A stretch of 64,000 nt of DNA from Hyalella azteca. Taxonomy: Eukaryota; Arthropoda; Malacostraca; Amphipoda; Hyalellidae. The stretch's first letter is position 1. Each line of letters opens with the position of its first letter. The translations under genes were made by a program, and so were the position numbers. Below, piece after piece: positions 1-11,593 of this stretch. Under the pieces are notes generated by a model, which saw only the letters and a program-made list of their open reading frames with translations, did not search any database and was not told the DNA's origin. The stretch is taken from the NCBI RefSeq assembly GCF_000764305.2, contig NW_025941449.1:124001-188000 (forward strand), written 5' to 3'.

Positions 1-2573
1 TTCAGAAGCAGGAACTGAAAATCACCTGCGAATTTCCAGTGGCCAACCGTCCGCTGGAAATTCGATCTTATCGATGGTTCCAGCCTCGACGTAGTCAAAG
101 ACATTATATGCGACATCTTAATAATTATCCTATCAGATCAAAATGTATTCTCTGAGCAAAACACAAGGTCAACCTCCGTTTATTGATATAAACCCCAAAT
201 AAATCATACGCTAACGTGACTTTGCATACACTTGTGTGTTGCTTGGCTGTGGAGAGCATCCAACGACATGGTGTGGGACGACAGACCTAATGATAATTTT
301 CCCAATATTGGGAGAGAACGTACGTACATGGATTGCAATATCCTTCATTCGCTGTCACCTCAGCGCCTGGCATACTAAAGTCCTTGCTTTGAAGTCTGTT
401 CTGTTCAAATGAACGCACGAGACACCGGCAACACAACTAGATGCAAACATGGTCAGCTCCCTGGGTACACGCTATGCATGAATCTGTCAGCAGTGAAATA
501 AATGGACATTGGCAACAACCTGCATTGAACCCTCAGTTTGCACTTAGATAATAAAAGCATACAGAACAATATAATAAATTCTTGATCACATCTTTAGCAA
601 TATAATAAATTCTAGATACATTATTTTCCTCCTAAAATTTAATACAGTTTTATGCCATCTGTCATACATGTACTAGCTGTAAATTACGATGTTATCCATC
701 TGGTGAAGCTCTAATGCAGAACTTAGAACGGAGTTCCGCTCGACGTGAGTGGTGAATGTCGAGTTAAATAACGTCATCGTTACAACGGCTATGTACTATG
801 TAGACATATTGAAAAATTTTCTTATGTCATTGCATATTCACAGTAATTTCACTGCTATATACATTTAACTACTCGAAACGATGCTATTTTGTTTCGCTAT
901 CTTCGATTTCAATCAGTTTGAATCTCAAATTGTTCCAATTGTTTCCAAACTAATGTAATCATTTTCATATTTATTCTTTTATAACCGGTTTCCGCGAATA
1001 TCTAATAAATGGTAATAACATTTAAATCATGTTCAATTCGACAATTTTTTGTACAATTTATAAAATTAATTTCAAGTATTTTTTACTTGGTATTGGCGAA
1101 CGATCCGAAATTTCCCGGTTTCGAGCCTCAGTTTTTTAATTTATCGAACTACGAGCATACAATAGAAAATTTCTGAAAACCGATATAAGCCATGATAATT
1201 AGCTCAGTTCAATTTTTGACTATGAGTCTCAGTTATAAACCTGATTTTATACAGCATGGGACACTTACAGATGTAACTAGAGGGGGATATACGTAGATGT
1301 ATAGATGACACATACTGATGACACTTATAGATGACACTTACTGATGTAACACTTACTGATGTTACTAGTGCGGTACAACGAGATAGAAGATCCTCAGAAG
1401 GGCGTGTAGCATTATCATTCACATAGAAGACATTAGCTGTTGGTTGCTTCTGCCACATGTGGGCTTTCGTTAACATGATCCTAATCTGAGGGCACGGAGC
1501 CCCGCAAGTGTGCATTAGGTAGACGTGAGGATCACCCTAAGACGCTTAACACCCTTGACTAACTAACTAACCTACCTCGAAGAGATCAAATGACGTTCCC
1601 AGAGCTTCTAATGAGACATTGTGGAGCTTCTGATCTCGATTCTACAAAGTGGAATAGTAATAAAGTGAATATGATTGCCTTGTTGCTTGAAGTCACGATA
1701 AATTGCTTAAAATTACGCGATTAAAAATGTTTTTTTATCTTATCATCTTAAGCTAGTTCAACAGATCGCGATGTCTGGTTTCTGGTTTCGTGAATACAGT
1801 AGAGTATTCATTTGTGTCGGTTCCATCACACAAAAATCTGATCCATCGAGGACTGAACAACTTAGTGTAAAGATGTAATCATAAATAAACTCAATGGTAC
1901 ATGGAAAACTGGAATGAGGAGAAGATGACTGTGTGATGAATGTTTGATGGCTGGAGGAAAAGATGGTAAAATGGGTAACTATTTATTTTATCAAACGAAG
2001 AATGCATGAATAATTTAATGATATTATCTTTAAAAATGTAAAGTTTTAACGCCATACTTCCAAATGAATTTTAACTTTGTCTGTTCAACATAGTAGATGT
2101 CATTCTTATCACTTCGTGTATTTTTATTTTATTATTTGTGATATTAGAAAGTAACTGATTGAGAATAAAAATGTCGGTGATCAATATTCAATCGAATTAT
2201 GTTGAATTATGAATTATCATGTTATGAACAATCCAGGGTGATAAAGCGACCATGACAACGAAAAGTCAACGTCAGTCGTCCCCGTAAGATTTGTAGTGTC
2301 AGTAATGAAAAGATTACGCAATGTATAACTTCTCGCAACGCAGTCGTCGACTTGAAACTGTTATACTCAAACCTGCGCATTGTTGAACTGAGATATCTGA
2401 GAAAGGCTTCCTTGTAGAAAAGCAGAGACAGGTGATGATGAATAACAAAGAAGAAAGAACAAAGCATTCGGCTCGATAAGAAGTCTCTTTTTGTCCGCTT
2501 TGATGTAACTATCTATAATTTTACCCCCAAAAAAATATATTCAAACATTTTAATACTCGCGTATCTTTAAGCC
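1..2573. other. No gene recognised; AT-rich non-coding
   Basis: No frame shows recognisable coding sequence. If the gene on the minus strand at 2950-4061 continues leftwards, this is its first intron, but I could not find a convincing next exon here. The only local structures are a small 12-15 bp tandem repeat near 1290-1365 and a short duplicated motif (caatataataaattct) near 568 and 598. Confidence 0.5.
1290..1365. repeat. Short degenerate tandem repeat (tgatgacactta-like)
   Basis: A run of imperfect 12-15 bp units containing gatgacactta or gatgtaacacttac. The repeat is short and diverged, and it explains the Ser/Val-rich stretch read from the opposite strand. No function is implied. Confidence 0.6.
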
Positions 2574-2928
2574 TGAAGCGAACTAATGACAACGTGTGAG
2601 AAATACCCCCTATTTAAGGAAACGCGTTAATGACAACGTGGTAGAAATAACCCCTGTTTAAGGAAACGCGTTAATGACATCGTCGTAGAAATAACCCCTG
2701 TTTAAGGAAACACGTTAATGATAACGTCGTAGAAATAACCCCTGTTTAAGGAAACACGTTAATGACAACGTGGTAGAAATAACCCCTGTTTAAGGAAACA
2801 CGTTAATGACAACGTGGTAGAAATAACCCCTGTTTAAGGAAACGCGTTAATGACAACGTCGTAGAAATAACCCCTGTTTAAGGAAACACGTTAATGACAA
2901 CGTGGTAGAAATAACCCCTGTTTAAGTA
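2574..2928. repeat. 44-bp minisatellite, about 8 copies
   Basis: Eight head-to-tail copies of a 44-bp unit containing ttaatgacaacgtggtagaa followed by ataacccctgtttaaggaaa. Unit starts (aatgac) fall at 2584, 2629, 2673, 2717, 2761, 2805, 2849 and 2893, so spacing is 44 after the first 45-bp unit. Copies differ at a few positions (gacaac/gacatc/gataac; cgtggt/cgtcgt; aacgcg/aacacg). The array ends about 20 bp from the GTGAGT donor of the minus-strand gene, so it would sit at the start of that intron. On the minus strand each unit contains CCTTAAACAGGGG, which resembles a weak 3' splice site. Confidence 0.95.
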
Positions 2929-2943
2929 ACACATCACCGAGCT

Positions 2944-2949
2944 ACTCAC
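2944..2949 (-). other. 5' splice donor (GTGAGT)
   Basis: On the minus strand the coding frame runs into GACCC|GTGAGTAGC. GTGAGT matches the intronic donor consensus. If it were not used, the frame would stop at once, because the TGA inside GTGAGT is the ORF's stop codon. The intron phase would be 2. Confidence 0.75.
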
Positions 2950-3069
2950 GGGTCCTTGAAGATGAGGTTGGCGGGCTTGCCGACGCGCGTGTGCTCAGCG
3001 TCGAGCGTGACGGGCAGCGAATGTGGCGCGCCGTCCAGCAAGTCGCCGGGGTAGAGGTCGCCGTGGTCC
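2950..3069 (-). other. Nested 120-bp GC3-rich exon candidate
   Basis: The last 40 codons of the ORF are flanked by GGAATATTTCAG| upstream and |GTGAGT downstream. The block is 120 bp, phase 2 at both ends, so it could be included or skipped without changing frame. I counted G or C at the third position in 36 of 39 codons, against an AT-rich surround. It may therefore be the ancestral exon, with the Ser-rich region upstream being an exon extension or retained intron. The polypyrimidine tract before the internal AG is weak. Confidence 0.4.
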
Positions 3070-4061
3070 CTGAAATATTCCCCAAGCGCACTTCTCGGCC
3101 ACCGAGTTTTGGATTTTATAGGAAAGTTAAGGCGGTTTTTTAGAGTGGAAAAGTTTTTTTCCTCCCCATGTGATGACGAATGGGTGTGCGAAAGACTTAT
3201 TTCTTCTTCAGGGTGATGCAATTCACTCGTTTTCCCATTTCGACGAGATTGATCACCAGTTTTTCTCGCGCTAGTGTACGAGCTATTACTTCTTTCATCA
3301 TGATGGGGGGTATAACTCTTCTCACTCTCAAGAGATAAAGCACTATTTTTTACCCCACTAGAACCCGTCTTTTTGCCCTCGCGTGGCTCTGGATGAAGAG
3401 TTACATGTGGCACGGAGGATTGCTCTGCAACGCCCATGGAATTGCTCGGCAATCTTTTATTGGATTGCCGTGAGCCCAATTGCGAGGCTTCAAGATGAAG
3501 TCGACTTGGAGGCTGAAGAAGACTAGAATTGTGGGCTCTGGGAGGTTGGGGCGGATCTGAGCGAGCTGCCATTTGTTCGGGGTTCTGGAATTGATCAAAC
3601 AAGAGGTCGTGGTGTTGGTGATGGTCAGGATATATTTCGCTACTTTGTGTATGGCCAAGGAGGATATTGCCGGTTTTCTTTGAAAGATGAGGTGATTCTT
3701 TCTTTTTCTTGGAAGTAGGAGAGAGTTTCTTGTTTTTCCTTAATTGATCATGCGATGACGAAGGGTATGAACTCATAAATTGATCATGCAACGCGCTGAG
3801 GTGCAATGATTGCTCATGCACTTCTTCCGGATTCTGGTCTCGATGGGGCACAGGGTTTGGGTTACTCGGTTGATCCTTTAGCAGGTCAGAATTCGGGGAT
3901 TGATCTTGCCGGTGACCTGGCGACCGAAATTGGCCAGGAATCTGGTCAGGAGGAGCACGATGGTCAGATGTGCACAGAGAAGGAGGGATCGAATGGATCA
4001 CGAGGAGCAGGGCGACCAGGAGAAGAGCCGAAACCCGCACGCAACAGCAGTCACGCGACAT
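2950..4061 (-). CDS. Secreted Ser/Pro/His/Gln-rich protein, first coding exon (partial)
   Basis: The frame is open for 371 codons, far beyond chance in AT-rich DNA. Residues 1-31 form a signal peptide: MSRD, a Leu/Val-rich core at 11-22, and likely cleavage around SLC-TS. Residues 32-320 have no cysteine and are low-complexity and probably disordered, with repeated His/Asp-Gln motifs, a lysine-rich patch at 108-130 and possible N-glycosylation sites at Asn178, Asn259 and Asn303. RWPR at 320-323 fits a minimal furin-type R-x-x-R site. The last 40 residues are compositionally different, rich in Asp/Gly/Pro/Leu. The reading frame ends at a splice donor, so the protein continues in another exon, probably left of the window. 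The ATG lies directly downstream of a TTTTTTTTTTCACAG acceptor-like sequence, so the 5'UTR is probably in an upstream exon. Third-codon-position GC is moderate at the start, low in the middle and very high at the end. I do not recognise the family. It could be the N-terminus of a secreted proprotein or matrix protein. The middle may instead be a retained intron. Confidence 0.65.
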
Positions 4062-4379
4062 CTGTGAAAAAAAAAATACGAAAGAAAATTGAAGTCGGGT
4101 TATACTTCTCTCCCAACATGAAAAATAAATTGTTATTTATAGTGAAATGGTCTAATGTATAGTCATATAGTTTCCGAACTTAATAAATTTATAGAATCTC
4201 AAACACTTGTTAAATGCAGCAGTCATGCGACATCCGTGAAAAAAAAGAAAATTGCAGTCGGGTGATATTTATCTCCCAACGTCAATAATAATTTGTTATT
4301 TATAGTAAAATGGTTCAATTTATAGTCAAATCGTTTCTGAACTTAATAAATTTATAGAATCTCAAACTCTTGTTAAATT
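4044..4379. repeat. Tandem duplication of about 170 bp across an exon boundary
   Basis: Copy A (4044-4215) and copy B (4216-4379) align along their length, sharing cagcagtca-cgacatc-gtgaaaa, tcgggt, gttatttatag, gaacttaataaatttatag and aatctcaaac-cttgttaaat, with small indels. Copy A carries the gene's ATG and the CACAG acceptor. In copy B the same position reads CACGG, so the acceptor AG is lost, and the copied ATG opens only a 7-codon frame before TAA. Copy B is thus a broken duplicate of the gene's 5' boundary. Confidence 0.85.
4062..4080 (-). other. 3' splice acceptor-like sequence before the ATG
   Basis: On the minus strand a run of T followed by CACAG lies immediately 5' of the ATG at 4061. 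This is a good polypyrimidine-AG signal and suggests an upstream, probably non-coding exon. That exon was not located. Confidence 0.55.
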
Positions 4380-7300
4380 ATTTTGCTGGTGAATATTATC
4401 AATTTAAAATTTCGTTAGAATCACTACACCAGTGTTCCCTATAGCAAATTCATTAGCCTAAAAAACAATAACCTGTCATTCGTTTTACTTGCGAGATTAG
4501 TGATGTTGTCTCCCAAGAAAGTAAGATTTCATAAGTTGTATTTGGCGTACAATATTTTCAAGTTGGTTCAATAGAAGACAAGCTGTACTCTTATAGGCAA
4601 GTTACCATGCATGACTAAGTAATTTCGTCATATTTCCTCCGACCACGTTTTGGTGACAAGCACCAAAGCAGTTCAAAAACTACAAGAATACATGCATAAA
4701 AATAGAAAGATAAAATATAAACATGTTGTGATCGAAACCCCAATCGCTAAATGAAATGCGGAGGAACGTAAAAATCTGTTCAGATTATTTAATTTGATTC
4801 ACAATTTCCAGTGAAAATGAACGATCAGCGTCATTTTGACAAAGTTCTCTTTGAAGATATATGGTGAAAAACATGAATTCAGAATAAAAATGTATGTATT
4901 AAAATATTTCGCTGTTCCATTATCTAAATAGCCTTGCTTATAGTCATATCACATATGTATTTATGTCGAGGCAACTTTCAGTAGTTACCAAGGTTCATTT
5001 TGAGAAAATTATTTAGTTTACATTAATTATCTACTGAGTCTCTGTGTCCGAATCTATGTCCAATAAGTCAAAGAGTCAATCCATTTCCCATTCAATCATA
5101 TTGGTAATTCTTTGAATTTGAGAGCGCGTCAACAAATGTCGGAATGACATCGCTCAACTTTACACGCAGATTGGCAGAACACCAAGGGAGGAGTTTTGTA
5201 CAGGAAATCGGCTTAAAGTGTTCGCCTTCACTTCGACGTACTCTTAAGTGCGACGTACAAGTTATTATAAGAATTTAGACTCCACTGCCAATACTTCAGA
5301 TTTGGGCATAATGGAATCGTTGCGTATTTATAACGAAAGCCTTGTTTATATAACGCTAATAGTTATTATACGCTTAGATATTTTAATCTAGAGTTTTTCA
5401 CGATACTTTATTGTTACATATGACAGTTTAAATTTTAATCTCTTCTATGTGAATTTGGTCGTTTAATTCGTTTTAAATATTCCTGAAGTTCTTGACGGGA
5501 GTTCTTGACGTGATGTTGGAGCTGGTCTGCGACGTGATGAAATATGGCCAAGTTACTCTTTTTTTTTTGCTTTTAAATTCTTTGTTAATATAAGTAAAGA
5601 AGTGATATGTTATTTTAATGGTGTAAGCAGCGATTTTAAATAATTCACAGCAGCCTAAATTTTATGGTTTCCTGAAAGTTGAGTAGGCAATATTGAATGT
5701 ATATCAAAGTGTCCGACATCAAAATTTGCGACATTGTGAAATGAGCTCCCATAAGAAAGTTAGCAGAGTTAGCGATACAGTATCTGTAGAAAATAAGCAT
5801 GCAAGTATTCAGGTACGTTAGTCTGGCAATGAAGCTGAATTACGTTACCAAGTTAGCTTTTCCAACCGAAAACAAGTTTTCCAATACGTATAAGTTCCAT
5901 TGATATTCTTAGCGGTGTTTCGAAGCTCTTCTTAGAAGCTTATGAGTAATTTTCCTCAAATCAGTTTTTTAACTAATAAAACATTGCACTCTAGTAAGAT
6001 TTTTACTGTTAACAGGAATTCAGTGACCTCACAACGCGGATAATTTCACATATTGAAGGTGGATATGCCGCGCCGAAATTTCTGGCTGAATGAAACTCTA
6101 AAAATGTTTGGGCCAGACCATCAATAAATCGAATCCAGCGATTCTGAATTACACTTGAAACTTTTTAATGGAAAATGTCGTTGAGCACGATTTGGATTCC
6201 AGATCTCAATGTCCGCTGGAACATAATTAAGACTCAACTTAGCGGAAATGGCGTTTGAGAAATGGGATTACGAAGAATTATACGTTAAACTGCATAATCA
6301 ATCACATGCAATTATACAGGTCTGCGATTGATTAATTAATACTGTTTCTATCTTCGAATCTTATATTCCATTATCTGAAAACATGCGTCGTTCATTGCAA
6401 AATGACATCTCACTCATCGACAGGATGTTCCATCTCCAAAGAGTATTTCGTGACGAGCGTTTGTAAACTTGTAATGGAAGTTGACGGTCAGGAAGCATTC
6501 TCGACGCCGCCTCGCCGTAAACAGTTGGGCTCCCAGCACGCCCGTGTACCAGCACGCCCGTGTAATTGCCAGCCCAAAATACGGCATTGCTTTCCGCCTA
6601 ATTTGACGTGAGACTGAAATGGGATGGGACGCCGCCGGGATAAGTTCTGCGAGCTCACATCAATTTAAAGCAATCTTTGCAAGATTTAAACCGTATCTAT
6701 GCAACATGAAAAGGAACAATTATTAACAAGTTTGTAGGCGTTGCAGCCTGAATTTGCAATTCTTTTCTCTTTATCCAGTTCGAAACAAATATTCTATTCT
6801 TTTCACGATAAACAAACTAATCGTCTATACTTTCATGTATTCTATTATAAAACAACTCTTTCCCCATGCTTCGGATCCTAATTTCTATTTTTTTTCTCTG
6901 ACTTCCAAACTAATTTCCATTCATCTCTTTTTGGCAGAAACGAATTTTCAGTTATTTTTGCAGGTCGCTAAAAAAGTCCTGCTTTGCATTTAAATTTTCC
7001 AAGTCAGAGAGGCTGGTCATGACTCGCGGCATTCAAGTTTCGTGAAGGCAACCAATGTTTTGAAGCCAACAAAACAAATTAAGGGACCATAAAAAAGGCC
7101 CACGACGCGAAATAAAACTCTTATGAATCTATGTTAGATGTCACGAGATTACAAACGTCCTTATATAGGCATAATCGTTTTGAGGAAATTCCGATGAAAT
7201 TTTTTTGCGTTCGGGTAGGATATTATTTTGTGAACAGAAAACAGACAACAACAGTCTGTTGGACGAAAAGGTTGCTGCACGATTTGTCAATTTGGTACGC

Positions 7301-8578
7301 CGTGCTTGCAAAAAAATAACGGTACAGTTTCATATATGAAAGAGGTAAGGTTCTACAATATTATTTTTAACCTTTTAGAACTATAACCAGATTACAATTT
7401 TTCTTTTATTTGGGATATCATTCATTAAAAATATCGTGTAATGCAATCGAATAGCTCACAAAGAATACAACTTTAATTTATCATTCGAGACAACTAATTT
7501 ATACCTACAAACAATGTTCACGAAAAATATTTAGGCATTATTGGCACAAAGTTCCCACGAGGCTGTCGGTAAAATTGTTCAGAAAGAAGTGGCCGCCCAG
7601 TGTACATCTCCCGAACGAGTCTAATGAAATAGGACAATATTTCGGTCACGGTTTTGCAATAAATTGTAGGGCCCGAGACTGAGATTCCGTTAGCATTGTT
7701 TGCAGAGCAATGAAGTCCTAATGCAATACGCCAGACTTTGCGCCCACTAGCTCTGCCTACCATGCCGGCCGTTGCCCAGAATTCAGACAATGCAAGAATT
7801 CAGCACACATGAATTTCCCTTTAGAATATCCTGGAGTATAATAGAACGAGGTGAGAGAGCTGGCTTCATAAAGCCTCGTAGGCCACGACAAATGCTCTCC
7901 GGGTAGCACATGCAAAGGGAGTTCGTTCTCAGGCAAGTATTGCTATAGCGAGACGATACGTTACAAAGCTGCAGCGCATTTGAAGGCAACAAATTCAACA
8001 TTTATATATTACAGTTACTGCCATGGCAAGGACGTAAAAAGAATTATGACTTCATTTCGAAACAAAAACTTCAAATGATGATATCGCGTTTATTTCCAAG
8101 TAGTTTAAGAAATCATTTTTCCTTCGTTCAATGTCTACATGTCTCTAGTTTTCTAGATCCTCCCACAGCACATCAAAGAGCATTATTTGAAGGAAGATCA
8201 ATTCGAATTCGACAAAACATTCGAAACTTATCCAATTTTGTTCAACTTTATACCGATGCAATTCAATATCAATATGCCGACTCATTTTGATAGGGACCCA
8301 TTAATACCAGATATGTCGGCCTCTGAAAAAAGCACTATAAGGATGCCTCGTGATCATGAGCGATCGCTGCTCCAACTTCTGTAAGGACGAAACTTGGAGA
8401 CGAACTCCGAACCTCTCAATCCTCCAGGCTGGTGAAATGTTCGCAGGCTAGTTCAATAACTTAAGAATGGACGAGACTGATCAGGCTGGAACTTTCAGAC
8501 GAAAATACGCTGTAATAAGCCACGCTACAAGTTCCTACAACGCAGTCAAAATCTGGAAAAGGGTTTAAATTAACAAAT
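4380..8578. other. No gene recognised; intron or intergenic
   Basis: AT-rich sequence with only short chance ORFs. A mildly GC-richer island at 6440-6640 includes a short repeat (cagcacgcccgtgta twice, near 6534 and 6550) but no convincing exon with splice sites. No mobile-element protein was recognised. Confidence 0.5.
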
Positions 8579-8727
8579 CATTGCCATATTGTGCAGTAAA
8601 TTTACATCGGACATTGATCATCAGTATGCTTCGAAGATTGACCAGACATGAGNCATTGCCATATTGTGCAGTAAATTTACATCGGACATTGATCATCGGT
8701 ATGCTTCGAAGATTGACCAGACATGAG
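8579..8727. other. Assembly join: 74-bp duplicated contig end around a single N
   Basis: 8579-8652 and 8654-8727 are the same 74 bp, differing only at one base (catcAgtatg versus catcGgtatg), and are separated by a single N at 8653. This is the pattern expected when two overlapping contig ends are scaffolded without being merged. The tandem copy is very probably false, and the true sequence likely holds it once. Confidence 0.9.
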
Positions 8728-8950
8728 AGTTTAGTCAACTGAAATTTGTTTCTCAAGTGACGAAACATGAGAGTTCAGGCAGCTGAAATTTGCTTCTCAG
8801 GTGACGAAATATGAGAGTTCAGTCAGCTGAAACTTGTTTCTGAAGTGACGAAATGAGAGTTCAGTCAGCTGAATTTTTTTTTTCTCAAGAGACGAAACAT
8901 GAGAGTTCAGGCAGCTGAAATTTGTTTCTCAAGTGATGAAACGAGAGTTC
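8723..8950. repeat. 44-bp minisatellite, 5 copies
   Basis: Units contain atgagagttcagtcagctga followed by aatttgtttctcaagtgacg. Starts are at 8723, 8767, 8811, 8853 and 8899, with a partial unit at 8941. Unit lengths are 42-46 bp because of small indels, including an expanded T run near 8874. The array abuts the suspect contig join, so its copy number may be wrong. Confidence 0.9.
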
Positions 8951-10410
8951 GCAATTATATTAATTCTGATGGTTGTGTATTTGTTTTCCGTTCGGAAGGC
9001 ACATGAAATTTCAGAATTTTTAGTAAATTGTTCAATTTATCATAACAAAGCCTATGTGTCTTAAAGATTTTCGTAATACAATCTCTGCTCCGTTGCCCAA
9101 CAATGGCGGTTTGGCACGAAATTCAAATCGGCACTGCCACGTAATCTCGCGCATCACGACCAGTAATGTGCAACACATCATAATACCACTGATTATTTTG
9201 TGTAAAATGAAGACATCCGTATCATTTTTCCAAGTCTGAATAATAAGCTCAGTAATAAGCGCAATAACAATCACAGTTAATAATTAAAACTGACGTTCAC
9301 GAAGTCAATCTCATGACATAGACAAACAAGAGTAATAGGCTAGTAGGATATCAAAGTGAACAATGTTATTAGATGTGGAGTATCAAACATAGGATGTGGA
9401 GATGGAGTTTAATAAATAAAGTATCAAACCGCGAGAGTGACTATTCCTATTGTATTATCTACGGCAATCCCCATTGAACGAACTTTTATCGAGCGATAAT
9501 GATATAATATCTTATTTTTCAGCACTGATCGACTAGCGAAAAATTCACATAACAATTCGATGAAAATCTAATCAGTTGATGCACCAATCATCATTTACAG
9601 TGGTAACTACAGATACCTTGTTTGACGCATCGTACGTGACGCATCTGCAGATTTTCTTCAAGATGAATCAAATAAAAATGCACGCATTTAATATACCCGA
9701 CATTAACTGCATTAAATGATTCTGCATCAACTTTGAACTTACCATACTCTGCACCTTTGCCCACGTCGCGGCTTGATTATATCATGAAGGTGAGTTAACC
9801 ATTTCTGCTCACGCGGAAAAATTCTTCTTATTGGTAGAGTTTTTAATAATTGTGGCATCAACTGACTTTGATGCGAATATAATGTCTATGTGATAATACC
9901 TGAAATCAGTTAATTCAGACCTAGATTTCAGCATCATCAGTCTTTCTTCCCTGAATTGCAGAGAATGTACAAATTCTTTTGCTGCTCTTGCCATATTATT
10001 CTCTACGGCACATTGCTAAATATAAAAACATATACGGTAGAACTCCATAAAAGGGAAGCTTCATTCAGAAGTCGTTAATAATAAGTAGATTTAAAATGAA
10101 CCCAAACTATTGGAAGCGTCATGAATAGTTTTATTGTTGGCTTCAACACGATCCTGGTTTGAAAAACGGTACAAGTCAATTCCGCAATGCATTTTCCATT
10201 GTTAGCAAAGCACTTTTTCTCTCGCGTTTTGGACACGTTTCCTATTCCTAAAAAAAACTTTTATTCGGGCAGAATGTGACCGCTCGTCATTCCGCAGAAG
10301 CGATCACCAAATATTGGATTCAAAATAAAAACAATGGTCGCTCAGTTTTCACGATTTGAATTCCATTTAGAAAAATGTATACTCTCATCATGAATAAATC
10401 ACTGCTATGC
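8951..10410. other. No gene recognised
   Basis: AT-rich non-coding sequence. A good-looking donor (ATGAAG|GTGAGT) lies near 9784-9792 on the plus strand, but I could not pair it with a supported acceptor and coding frame. Confidence 0.45.
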
Positions 10411-10450
10411 CTGTCTCTTATACACATCTAGATGTGTATAAGAGACAGGN
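10411..10450. other. Nextera mate-pair junction adapter (contaminant) and N gap
   Basis: 10411-10429 reads CTGTCTCTTATACACATCT, and 10430-10448 is its exact reverse complement. This is the Tn5 mosaic-end junction adapter of Nextera mate-pair libraries. One base later comes the single N at 10450. The stretch is synthetic and marks an untrimmed contig end. Confidence 0.97.
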
Positions 10451-11593
10451 ATTGACATTCACTTACGCTCTCTTTCGGTTCGAAAAGTTTATGTATTGTA
10501 CGCTTTTTTGTTCTAGAATTAAGATTATCTAAATGATGATGGAATGAAATTTTTATGCGCATTGTGTGCAAGTCAGCGAAATTGAGTCAGTTAATTTGAC
10601 TCCCATGACTAAAAATTACATATAATTATTTGAAATATTATCGCATGTTGAAGTTTTTTGGAGGGGATTGCGGTTGCATGGGATTTTTCCTCGGAGAATA
10701 TTGTTATTGATTAAATTATGTCTGGGATCTTGTGTTCCATCATTTAATACCGTGTTGTATCAGTCATTAGAGTGCTTGCTTTTTTTGTGTCTTTTTGTCG
10801 AGGGAGACTCTAAACTACTAGGAAATCTCTTTTCCGAATTTCTGTATTAATTGCGGCGATAAAAAGGCTGGTTATTTCCTTTGTAAGTCTTCCCCGGAGA
10901 GTCATGAAAAAAACTAGCGGCTTTCCTTCCCGAATTTCGGCATTATGTAGGGCATTGAAGAGCTTGGTTATTTTCCTTCCAAATTCAGCTAGCTGCATGA
11001 GCCATAAAAGAGGCTGGCAAAGCGAGGAGTGGTCCTGCAGCATAGCTCGTGCGAGATTTGCAATTACGACCAAAGGACAACGCGCAGCCGCAGTGAACAA
11101 AGCGGCTCTCACAATGTTACCTAGAAATCTGAAAATGAGGTGAATTTCCACGTCTGCACAAGTCACAACGGATTGTTCCATGTTTGCTAGACGTTGACAA
11201 ATCGCTTGACAAGGAGGATGACGTCTACTTGAAAAGAAGGATGTTTTCTTATTCAAAACAACGCTCAAAAATTCATGAAACTCGCTAAAAAAATGACGGT
11301 ATTGGTGTCTTCTAAAATGAGATTCATGAAGCCCTCCCTCAACTTTTTGAGGCGTGATGCTATATCTTGACTCTTAACATTCGCATCAGAAAACTCGAAG
11401 ACACTGCGGTCGATCTGATTCGAGAAAAAACTCCACTCAAAAAAATTCAAGTATTTGGTAACGAGGTGCCTTCGAGTGTCAAAAATTGTGACTTATGTGA
11501 CTAGTTAAGATCAAGGAACGTAAATAAAACCAAATCAACCAACAAACAACAATGCACAGAAATGACGACTGCAAGACTTTTCTGAATTATAAT
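10451..11593 (-). other. Unrecognised 152-codon minus-strand ORF (10810-11268) with a 96-bp repeat
   Basis: The frame is open for 152 codons, near the limit expected by chance here. Two imperfect repeats of 96 bp (ccgaatttc at 10834 and 10930) give a 32-residue repeat containing KxxTxLFxAxxNxEIR. No family is recognised and no splice sites were confirmed. It may be a decayed repeat. The rest of the interval shows no gene. Confidence 0.25.

Noticed and set aside
2574..2928. CRISPR-like array
   Set aside because: Units are directly contiguous with no unique spacers, in a eukaryotic context; it is a minisatellite. The same applies to 8723, 11594 and 40811.
3806..4162. Plus-strand ORF of 118 codons
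   Set aside because: Shadow of the minus-strand secreted-protein gene; it runs through the splice acceptor and intron.
9784..9792. Strong donor-like AAG|GTGAGT on the plus strand
   Set aside because: No acceptor and open frame could be paired with it; isolated donor matches occur by chance.
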